Part shown: one piece after another, positions 23,501 through 35,500 of the stretch
Layout of the letters: the number at the start of each line of letters is the position of its first letter
Position numbering within the stretch: the first letter of the stretch is position 1
Source: Trissonchulus latispiculum
Taxonomy: Eukaryota > Nematoda > Enoplea > Enoplida > Ironidae
Length of the DNA stretch: 64,000 nt
Assembly: GCA_030248195.1 (NCBI GenBank)
Contig: JASAND010030234.1
Coordinates: 62,001-126,000 of the forward strand
Direction: 5' to 3'
The notes under the pieces: model-generated
What the model was told of the DNA's origin: nothing
What the model saw: only the letters and a program-made list of their open reading frames with translations
Database searches by the model: none
Translations under genes and position numbers: made by a program

Positions 23501-26500
23501 AGCCGTATTCATGTTGGCAACAGCATCTTCGCTAGACTGCTCGCAAGCAAAAGGTGCTGTAATGTCAGTGTCTTCATAGCAGGTGGAGGCACTCTGTTCT
23601 GCGGCAGAAATTACAGAAAGGAGATGGTTGATTTCATCCAGAGTCAAACCCGTGAGGTCTATTTCCTGCAGCATCGGATGTATACTTGCTGGCTGTAGTT
23701 GAGTCGTGCACAAGAGTGAGCAGGATTCTAGGCAGTCCACTTCAAATCGGACAACTGCACGTTCATTGGACTGCTCGCAAGCTAAAGCAGCTGTAATGTC
23801 AGTGTCTTCATAGCTAGTTGAGGCAGTCTGTTCTGCGGCAGATATTACAGCAAGGAGGTGGTTGATTTCTTCCTGACTCAAACCCGAGAGGTCTATTCCC
23901 TGCAGCATCGGATGTATACTTGCAGGCTGTAGCTGAGTCGTGCATGACAGAAAACAATACTCTATGCTAGACGCATTCACGTTGGCAACAGCACCTTCGC
24001 TAGACTGCTCGCAACCAAACGTAGCTGTAATATCAGTGTCTTCATAGCTAGTTGAGGCGGTTTGTTCTGCTTCAGTCATTACGGAAAGGAGATGGTTTAT
24101 TTCTTCTTGCGTCAAGTCAGATAGGTCCATCCCCCGTAGCATCGAATGAATATTTGCAGGAAGTTGGTGAGACGTACACGACAGCGAGCAAGAGTCTAGA
24201 CAGTCTTCCTGAATTTGAGCAACAGCACCTTCGTCGCACTGCTCGCAACCAAACGTTGCGGTGACGTCACAGTCTTCATAGCTGGTGGATTCTGTTTGTT
24301 CTGCAGCAGGCATTACAGAAAGAAGATGGCTGATTTCTTCCTGCGTCAAACCCGTGAGGTCTATTCCCTGCAGCATTGGATGTATACTTGCAGGCTGTAC
24401 CTGGGCCGTGCATGACAGAAAACAATTCTCTAAGCTATCCGTGTTCATGTTGGCGACAGCACCTTTGGTAGACTGCTCGCATTTAAACGTTGCTGCGACG
24501 TCAGCGTCTTCATAGCTGGTGGAGGCCGCATGCTCTGTGGCAGATGCTACAGTAAGAAGATGGTCGATTACTTCCTGGGGTAATTCCGAGAGGTCGGTTC
24601 CTTGCTGCGTCGGATGTATGCTTGCAGGTAGGAGATGAGTTGTGCACAACCGCGAGCAGGATTCTAGGCAATCCACAACAATTTGGGCAGCAGCAAGTTC
24701 GCTGGACCGCTCGCAAGCCAAAGCTGCTGTAATGTCAGTGTCTTCATAGCTGGTGGAAGCAGTCTGTTCTGCGACAGACATTACAGAAAGAAGATGGTTG
24801 ATTTCTTCCTGACTCAAACCGGAGAGGTCTATTCCCTGCAGCATCGGATGTATACTTGCTGGCTGTAGCTGAGTCGTGCATGACAGAAAACAATACTCTA
24901 TGCTAGCCGTAGTCATGTTGGCGACAGCACCTTCGCTAGACTGCTCGCAAGCAAAAGCTGCTGTAATGTCAGCGTCTTCATAGCTGATGGAAGTTGCTTG
25001 TTCGGCGGCAGACATTACAAAGAGGAGATGGTCGATGTCTTCCTGGGTCAAGCCCGTTAGGTCTATTCCCTGCAGCATCGGATGTATAATTGAAGGCTGT
25101 ACCTGTGTCATGCATGATAGAAAACAATACTCTAAGCTAACAGCATTCATGTTGGCAACAGCACCTTCACTAGACGGCTCACAACCAAACGTAGCTGTAA
25201 TATCAGTGTCTTCATAGCTAGTAGAGGCGATTTGTTCAGCGGCATTCATTACAGAAATGAGATGGTCTATTTCTTCCTGCGTCAAGCCGGATAGGTCCAT
25301 CCCTTCCAGCATAGGATGAATACTTGCAGGCTGCAGCTGGGCCGTGCATGACAGAAAACAATACTCTATGCTAGACGCATTCATGTTGGCAACAGCACCT
25401 TCGCTAGACTGCTCGCAAGCAAAAGCAGCTGTAATGTCAGTGTCTTCATAGCTAGTTGAGGCAGTCTGTTCTGCGGCAGATATTACAGCAAGGAGGTGGT
25501 TGATTTCTTCCTGACTCAAACCCGAGAGGTCTATTCCCTGCAGCATCGGATGTATACTTGCAGGCTGTAGCTGGGTCGGGCATGACAGAAAACAATACTC
25601 TATGCTAGCCGTATTCATGTTGGCAACAGCACCTTCACCAGACGGCTCACAACCAAACGTAGCTGTAATATCAGTGTCTTCATAGCTGGTGGAGGCACTC
25701 TGTTCTGCGGTAGACATTACAGAAAGGAGATGGCTGATTTCTTCCTGCGTCAAACCCGAGACGTCTATTCCCTGCAGCATCGGATGTATACTTGGTGGCT
25801 GTATTTGAATTGTACAGGACAGAAAACAATACTCTAAGCTAGCCGTATTCATGTTGGCAACAGCATCTTCCCTAGACTGCTCACAAGCAAAAGGTGCTGT
25901 AATGTCAGTGTCTTCATGGCTAGTTGAGGCAGTCTGTTCTGCGGCAGATATTACAGCAAGGAGGTGGTTGATTTCTTCCTGACTCAAACCCGAGAGGTCT
26001 ATTCCCTGCAGCATCGGATGTATACTTGCAGGCTGTAGCTGAGTCGTGCATGACAGAAAACAATACTCTATGCTAGACGCATTCATGTTGGCAACAGCAC
26101 CTTCGCTAGACTGCTCGCAAGCAAAAGCTGCTGTAATGTCAGTGTCTTCATAACTGGCGGAGGCGGTTTGTTCTGCGGCAGTCATTACAGAAAGGAGATG
26201 GTTGATTTCATCCTGAGTCAAACCCGTGAGGTCTATTCCCTGCAGCATCGGATGTATACTTGCTGGCTGTAGTTGAGTCGTGCACAAGAGTGAGCTGGAT
26301 TCTAGGCAGTCCACTTCAAATCGGACAACTGCACGTTCATTGGACTGCTCGCAAGCTAAAGCAGCTGTAATGTCAGTGTCTTCATAGCTAGTTGAGGCAG
26401 TCTGTTCTGCGGCAGATATTACAGCAAGGAGGTGGTTGATTTCTTCCTGACTCAAACCCGAGAGGTCTATTCCCTGCAGCATCGGATGTATACTTGCTGG

Positions 26501-29500
26501 CTGTAGCTGAGTCGTGCATGACAGAAAACAATACTCTATGCTAGCCGTAGTCATGTTGGCGACAGCACCTTCGCTAGACTGCTCGCAAGCAAAAGCTGCT
26601 GTAATGTCAGCGTCTTCATAGCTGATGGAAGTTGCTTGTTCGGCGGCAGACATTACAAAGAGGAGATGGTCGATGTCTTCCTGGGTCAAGCCCGTTAGGT
26701 CTATTCCCTGCAGCATCGGATGTATAATTGAAGGCTGTACCTGTGTCATGCATGATAGAAAACAATACTCTAAGCTAACCGCATTCATGTTGGCAACAGC
26801 ACCTTCACTAGACGGCTCACAACCAAACGTAGCTGTAATATCAGTGTTTTCATAGCTAGTAGAGGCGGTTTGTTCTGCGGCATTCATTACAGAAATGAGA
26901 TGGTCTATTTCTTCCTGCGTCAAGCCGGATAGGTCCATCCCTTCCAGCATAGGATGAATACTTGCAGGCTGCAGCTGGGCCGTGCATGACAGAAAACAAT
27001 ACTCTAAGCTAGCCGTATTCATGTTGGCAACAGCACCTTCACTAGACGGCTCACAACCAAACGTAGCTGTAATATCAGTGTCTTCATAGCTGGTGGAGGC
27101 ACTCTGTTCTGCGGTAGACATTACAGAAAGGAGATGGCTGATTTCTTCCTGCGTCAAACCCGAGACGTCTATTCCCTGCAGCATCGGATGTATACTTGGT
27201 GGCTGTATTTGAATTGTACAGGACAGAAAACAATACTCTAAGCTAGCCGTATTCATGTTGGCAACAGCATCTTCCCTAGACTGCTCACAAGCAAAAGGTG
27301 CTGTAATGTCAGTGTCTTCATGGCTAGTTGAGGCAGTCTGTTCTGCGGCAGATATTACAGCAAGGAGGTGGTTGATTTCTTCCTGACTCAAACCCGAGAG
27401 GTCTATTCCCTGCAGCATCGGATGTATACTTGCAGGCTGTAGCTGAGTCGTGCATGACAGAAAACAATACTCTATGCTAGACGCATTCATGTTGGCAACA
27501 GCACCTTCGCTAGACTGCTCGCAAGCAAAAGCTGCTGTAATGTCAGTGTCTTCATAACTGACGGAGGCGGTTTGTTCTGCGGCAGTCATTACAGAAAGGA
27601 GATGGTTGATTTCATCCTGAGTCAAACCCGTGAGGTCTATTCCCTGCAGCATCGGATGTATACTTGCTGGCTGTAGTTGAGTCGTGCACAAGAGTGAGCA
27701 GGATTCTAGGCAGTCCACTTCAAATCGGACAACTGCACGTTCATTGGACTGCTCGCAAGCTAAAGCAGCTGTAATGTCAGTGTCTTCATAGCTAGTTGAG
27801 GCAGTCTGTTCTGCGGCAGATATTACAGCAAGGAGGTGGTTGATTTCTTCCTGACTCAAACCCGAGAGGTCTATTCCCTGCAGCATCGGATGTATACTTG
27901 CAGGCTGTAGCTGGGTCGGGCATGACAGAAAACAATACTCTATGCTAGCCGTATTCATGTTGGCAACAGCACCTTCGCTAGACGGCTCGCAACCAAACGT
28001 AGCTGTAATATCAGTGTCTTCATAGCTAGTTGAGGCGGTTTGTTCTGCTTCAGTCATTACGGAAAGGAGATGGTTTATTTCTTCTTGTGTCAAGTCAGAT
28101 AGGTCCATCCCTCGTAGCATCGAATGAATATTTGCAGGAAGTTGGTGAGACGCACACGACAGCGAGCAAGAGTCTAGACAGTCTTCCTGAATTTGAGCAA
28201 CAGCACCTTCGTCGCACTGCTCGCAACCAAACGTTGCGGTGACGTCACAGTCTTCATAGCTGGTTGATTCAGTTTGTTCTGCAGCAGACATTACAGAAAG
28301 AAGATGGCTGATTTCTTCCTGCGTCAAACCCGAGAGGTCTATTCCCTGCAGCATCGGATGTATACTTGCAGGCTGTACCTGGGCCGTGCATGACAGGAAA
28401 CAATTCTCTAAGCTATCCGCGTTCATGTTGGCGACAGCACCTTTGGTAGACTGCTCGCATCTAAACGTTGCTGCGACGTCAGCGTCTTCATAGCTGGTGG
28501 AGGCTGCATTCTCTGTGGCAGATGTTACAGTAAGGAGATGGTCGATTACTTCCTGGGGTAATTCCGAGAGGTCTGTTCCTTGCTGCGTCGGATGTATGCT
28601 TGCAGGTAGGAGATGAGTTGTGCACAACCGCGAGCAGGATTCTAGGCAATCCCCAACAATTTGGGCAGCAGCAAGTTCGCTGGACTGCTCGCAAGCAAAA
28701 GCAGCTGTAATTTCAGTGTCTTCATGGCTGGTGGAAGCAGTCTGTTCTGCGACAGACATTACAGAAGGAAGATGGTTGATTTCTTCCTGACTCAAACCGG
28801 AGAGGTCCATTCCCTGCAGCATCGGATGTATGCTTGCAGGCTGTGACTGGGTTGTGCATGACAGAAAACAATACTCTATGCTAGCCGTATTCATGTTGGC
28901 AACAGCACCTTCGCTAGACTGCTCGCAAGCAAAAGCTGCTGTCATGTCAGTGTCTTCATAGCTGGTGCAGGCAGTCTGTTCTGCGGCAGACATGACAGAA
29001 AGGAGATGATCGATGTCTTCCTGGGTCAAGCCCGTTAGGTCTATTCCCGGCAGCATCGGATGTATACTTGCTGGCTGTAGCTGAGTCGTGCATGACAGAA
29101 AACAATACTCCATGCTAGCCGTAGTCATGTTGGCGACAGCACCTTCACCAGACGGCTCACAACCAAACGTAGCTGTAATATCAGTGTCTTCACAGCTGGT
29201 GGAGGCACTCTGTTCTGCGGCAGACGTTACAGAAAGGAGATGGCTGATTTCTTCCTGCGTCAAACCCGAGACGTATATTCCCTGCAGCATCGGATGTATA
29301 CTTGCTGGCTGTATTTGAATTGTACACGACAGAAAACAATACTCTAAGCTAGCCGTATTCATGTTGGCAACAGCATCTTCGCTAGACTCCTCCCAAGCAA
29401 AAGGTGCTGTAATGTCAGTGTCTTCATAGCTGGTGGAGGCACTCTGTTCTGCGGCAGACATTACAGAAAGGAGATGGCTGATTTCATCCTGACTCAAACC

Positions 29501-32500
29501 CGTGAGGTCTATTCCCTGCAGCATCGGATGTATACTTGCTGGCTGTAGCTGAGTTGTGCACAACAGTGAGCAGGATTCTAGGCAGTCCACGTCAATTTGG
29601 GCAGCAGCACGTTCGCTGGACTGCTCGCAACCAAATGTTGCTGCGACGTCAGCGTCTTCATAGCTGGTGAAGGTTTCTTGCTCTGCGGCAGACATTACAG
29701 AAAGCAGATGGTCAATTTCGTCCTGTGTCAAGCCCGTTAGATCTATTCCCTGCAGCATCGGACGTATAATTGAAGGCTGTACCTGGATCGTGCATGACAT
29801 AAAACAGTACTCTAAGCTAGCCGTATTCATGTTCGCGACAGCACCTTTGGTAGACTGCTCGCAACTAAACGTTGCTGCGACGTCATAGTCTTCATGGCTG
29901 ATGGAGGCTGCATGCGCTGGGGCACATATTACAGTAAGGAGATCTTCCTGGGGTAATTCCGAGAGGTCTGTTCCTTGCTGCGTCGGATGAATGCTTGCAG
30001 TTTGGAGCTGAGCTGTGCATAACCGCGAGCAGGATCCTAGGCATTCCACTACAGTTTCGGCAGCAGCAAGTTCGCTGGACTGCTCGCAAGCAAACGTTGC
30101 CGCGACGTCAGTTTCTTCGTACCTGGTGAAGGGTGTTTGTTCGGTTTCAGACATTGCAGAAAGGAGATGGTTGATCTCTTCCTGACTCAAACCCGAGAGG
30201 TCTATTCCCTGCAGCATCGGATGTCTACTTGCAGGCTGTAGCGGAGTCGTGCATGACAGAAAACAATACTCTAAGCTAGCCGTATTCATGTTCGCGACAG
30301 CACCTTTGGTAGACTGCTCACAACTAAACGTTGCTGCGACGTCACAGTCTTCATGGCTGATGGAGGCTGCATGCTCTGCGGCAGACATTACAGAAAGTAG
30401 ATGGCTGATTTCTTCCTCCGTCAAACCCGAGACGTCTATTCCCTGCAGCATCGGATGTATACTTGCTGGCTGTATCTGAATTGTACACGACAGAAAACAA
30501 TACTCTAAGCTAGCCGTATTCATGTTCGCGACAGCACCTTCACTAGACTGCTCGCAAGCAAAAGCTGCTGTAATACCAGTGTCTTCATAGCTGGTGGAGG
30601 CACTCTGTTCTGCGGCAGACATTACAGAAAGGAGATGGTTGATTTCTGCCTGCGTCAAACCCGAGACGTCTATTCCCTGCAGCATCGGATGTATACTTGC
30701 TGGCTGTAGCTGAATTGTACACGACAGAAAACAATATTCTATGCACGTCGAATATATGTTACCAATAAAAGCTTCTGAAGACTGCTCGCAAGCAAACGCT
30801 GCTGTAATGTCAGTGTCTTCATAGCTGGGGGAGGCTTTCTGTTCTGCGGCTGACATTACTGAAAGGCGATGGCTGATTTCTTCCTGCGTCAAACCCGAGA
30901 GGTCTATTCCCTGCAGCATCGAATGTAGACTTGCAGGCTGTAGCTTGGTCGTGCATGACAGAAAACAATAGCCTAAGCTAGCCGTATTCATGTTCGCGAC
31001 AGCACCTTCACTAGACTGCTCACAATGAAAAGCTGCTGTAATACCAGTGTCTTCATAGCTGGTGGAGGCACTCTGTTCTGCGGCAGACATTACAGAAAGG
31101 AAATGGCTGATTTCTTCCTGAGTCAAACCCGAGAGGTCTATTCCCTGCAGCATCGGATATATACTTGCTGGCTGCAGCTGAGTTGTGCACAACAGTGAGC
31201 AGGATTCTAGGCAGTCCGCTTCAATTTGGGCAACAGCACGTTCGATGGACTGCTCGCAACCAAACGTTGCTGCGACGTCAGCGTCTTCATAGCTGGTGGA
31301 GGTTGCTTGTTCGGCGACGGACATTACAAAGAAGAAATGGTCAATGTCTTCCTGGGTCAAGCCCGTTAGATCTATTCCCTGCAGCATCGGATGTATACTT
31401 GCAAGCTGTGACTGGGTTGTGCATGACAGAAAACAATACTCTATGCTATCCGTGTTCATGTTGGCGACAGCACCTTTGGTAGACTGCTCGCAAGCAAAAG
31501 CTGCTGTCATGTCAGTGTCTTCATAGCTGGTGCAGGCAGTCTGTTCTGCGGAAAACATGACAGAAAGGAGATGGTTGATTTCTTCCTGACTCAAACCCGA
31601 AAGGTCTATTCCCTGCAGCATCGGATGTATACTTGCAGGCTGTGACTGGGTTGTGCATGACAGAAAACAATACTCTATGCTAGCCGTATTCATGTTGGCA
31701 ACAGCACCTTCGCTAGACTGCTCGCAAGCAAAAGCTGCTGTCATGTCAGTGTCTTCATAGCTGGTGCAGGCAGTCTGTTCTGCGGCAGACATGACAGAAA
31801 GGAGATGGTCGATTTCTTCCTGAGTCAAACCCGAGAGGTCTATTCCCTGCAGCATCGGATGTATACTTGCAGGCTGTGACTGGGTTGTGCATGACAGAAA
31901 ACAGTACTCTAAGCTAGCCGTATTCATGTTGGCAATAGCATCTTCGCTAGACTGCTCGCAAGCAAATGGTGCTGTAATGTCAGTGTCTTCATAGCTGGTG
32001 CAGGCAGTCTGCTCTGCGCCAGACATGACAGAAAGGAGATGGTTGATTTCTTCCTGACTCAAACCCGAAAGGTCTATTCCCTGCAGCATCGGATGTATAC
32101 TTGCAGGCTGTAGACGAGTCGTGCATGACAGAAAACAATACTGTAAGCTAGCCGTATTCATGTTGGCAACAGCATCTTCGCTAGACTGCTCGCAAGCAAA
32201 TGGTGCTGTAATGTCAGTGTCTTCATAGCTGGTGCAGGCAGTCTGTTCTGCGGCAGACATGACAGAAAGGAGATGGTCGATTTCTTCCTGAGTCAAACCC
32301 GAGAGGTCTATTCCCTGCAGCATCGGATGTAGACTTGCAGGCTGTGACTGGGTTGTGCATGACAGAAAACAATACTCTATGCTAGCCGTATTCATGTTGG
32401 CAACAGCACCTTCGCTAGACTGCTCGCAAGCAAAAGCTGTTGTCATGTCAGTGTCTTCATAGCTGGTGCAGGCAGTCTGTTCTGCGGCAGACATGACAGA

Positions 32501-35500
32501 AAGGAGATGGTCGATTTCTTCCTGAGTCAAACCCGAGAGGTCTATTCCCTGCAGCATCGGATGTATACTTGCAGGCTGTGACTGGGTTGTGCATGACAGA
32601 AAACAATACTCTATGCTAGCCGTATTCATGTTGGCAACAGCACCTTCACTAGACTGCTCGCAAGCAAAAGCTTCTGTAATGTCAGTGTCTTCATGGCTGG
32701 TGGAGGTACTCTGTTCTTGTTCTACAGCAGACAGAGAAAGGAGATGGTCAATTTCTTCCTGGGTCAAACTCGAGATGTCACATCTCTGAAGCATCGGATG
32801 TATACTTGCTGGCTGTTGCTGATTTGTACACAACAGCGAGCAGGATTCTTTGATTTCTTCCTGGTTCGTGCCCGATAGATCTATGCCTTGCAGCATCGAA
32901 TGAATACTTGCAACCTGTAGTTGAGACGTGCATGACAGCAAACATGAGTCTAGACAGACCTCTTTAATTTGGACTACAGCACCTTCGTTAGACTGCTCAT
33001 AACCAAAGGTTTTTGTAATAGCAGTGTCTTCATAGCTGGTAGTGTCGTTTCTGTCTGCTTCAGACTCTTCAGAAAACAGATGATCTATTTCGTCATCGAT
33101 CAGACGACGCAGATCTACCTCTTGCATCATTTCAGTTTGCTGTGAACTTGCGCACGACAGTTTACTAGACTCTGAAAGGACTGTACAAATGTGTACATAG
33201 CTGGATGAGGCGGATTCTTCTTCGGCAGACATTACACTAGCAAAGTGGTTGATTTCTTCCTGTGTCCCGACTGACTGTGCTTGTAATATTGGATGAACAT
33301 TTACCGGTTGCAGTTGACTTCTGCAGTATAGTGTATTATTTTCATAAGCTTCAGTAATGGCAGTGTCGCAAATCTGCTCGCCGCCAAACGCTTCGGTGAT
33401 ATCAGAGCTTTCAAAAGGAGTGGCTTTGGAAGTTTCTGGAACAGTTTGTGCGAAATGAGGGTTAACTTCAGGAGAAATGGTCATAATAGGGCTATTTAAC
33501 TCTTTTAGTTTGACAGCGGAGTAGTCATACTCTTGAGACATAGAATGCGTAACACTTGTTCTATTGTCATCATCTGCTTCAACCCATTTTTCTATTGCAA
33601 TTCTTTGCTGGTAGCATTCCCTCGCTTCTTCTTGTTTTTCATTTTCTAGGCAAATTTCTATGTCAACGTATTCATACGTTTGATCTGGATCGACCTCTGT
33701 TTCCACTGGATTAATTATGGACATCAGTCGCTCTATTTCCAAGCTTGAGAAGTTTGACAAATCTAGTCCCAGGGTAGCCATAGTCTGACTATCGATACTT
33801 TCTGAGTTTGGTGTAGATTGGAGCTGTCGGTCAACAGGGATTTGATCTTCAACGGCATTTTGTTCCTGACTTGACAATTGACAAGATTCTTCAAGTTGCA
33901 ACGAAAGATGCTCAAAGTCTGTTGTTTCATAGTTGTCAGTATCGTAAAGCGATTCCTCGCCATTGCCAGTATCATCAACGCTCACTGTAGACTGCCACAT
34001 AGAGTCAGACGATGTACTTGTTTCCGCAAAATGCACTCTTTTCTTTGGCTGTGGGGATTGTGTTAGGCTAGCTTGAGACTTAGCTATGACAGAGAGTATG
34101 TGATCTATTTCCTCTTGTGACATGCCCGAAAGGTCTACAGACTGTAATAGTCCTTGGTATGGTCCAAGAGTAGCCACATCCTGCAGTGATTGTGAGGTAG
34201 ACGTTGAGGGAAGACTAGAACGTTCATCTGCCTGAAAACTCGAATGAATCTGATCAAATTCTGGAGGTTCTTCGTTTATATGTCTGAGATCATGAATGAC
34301 AGCAGCATCACTTGTGTCAGCAGACAGAGAATGAACAAGGAAAAATTCAGCGGAACAACTGCAGCCTACTGCAAGAATTTTCATGATTTCTGCTGTGTCC
34401 TCTTCAAAAGGCACAGGCTCAAAGGTGTTTGAGCAAAGGGACAGCGAACTTCTTTCTAGCTGGACTGCATTTATTGTGTGTTCTGTAAAGTGTACGTTTA
34501 GTTCAGTGGATATATTCCTTTGAACAGAATGCACTGCAAGGTAGGCTGTGTCATTTTGACGACGCAGAGGCACCATTATTTGTTTATGTTCCTGTGCTTG
34601 TTCGAGATCTAAAAGTTTCACTAAACTTGTGACTGCATAGACTGAGGCCTGAAGATCCTTAAAATATTGCACCGTGAATTCAGCACCTTTTTGTTCACTC
34701 ACAGAGTGAATATCCAATGATTCGGCATCCACTTCGATCGGTTCCTCTTGCTCCAAATCTGCTGAAAAGGAAAATGTTATGTCAGGAATTTTCTGAGTGT
34801 AAGCCTGGGATCCTGAAATGGAAGATGATTCCAGTTCCTCCAACCTAGCAAAAGAGCCTTCATATTCTGAACTAGTCAAACTACTGAGTGTTTTCTGCTG
34901 TTCCTCTTGCCAGTGTTGTTGCTGCTGTTGTTGCTGTTGCTGCCAATCAGGAGTCTGCGCTCGACTCAACACCAGCAAAGGCTCAACATCCTCGCCAAAT
35001 AGTTGTGCTTCGTCTAGATCAAGTCCTTCAGAGTCTGAGCTGCACGGGGAGAAAGGAATTTCGCTGAAATCATTTTCATCCGAGCTTTTGTCTAGAAGCG
35101 ATGTCAGAGACTCCTGACTTTTCCTGACAAACAGTCTAGCTCTTGCCGTAGGAACAGGCAGAGCTACTGTTCGCATAGACTTGCTTTTGGCTTGAACATG
35201 AGCGATGTAGAATGCCGAATCCGTGACGGTTAGTGTTGCTTCGTGGTAGGGAATTGTGGGATATCGCCACACCTTGCTTTCCGCTACAGCATTATCTACC
35301 AGCTGTGGAAAACAGGCACTATCAGTAATTTCAAATGGTTCCAGCCTAGGCTGATAGGCTCTAATTAGTACTTTCAAGACATGCAACTTTTCGGTAAACT
35401 CCATGTCAGAAGCGTCAAGATCCGGATTTGCTTGCCGCAGGATGTAGTCAATATTCTGATCGGTTATGGCGAAGCCGAGACCACGCAGAAGGCAGCAATC

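Noticed and set aside
14444..33000. Dozens of plus-strand ORFs of 60-150 codons with shared sequence (ATKRCCDVSVFIAG-like)
   Set aside because: They are antisense shadows of the 234-bp coding repeat, which keeps some opposite frames open. They recur with the same period and have no independent start or splice signals.
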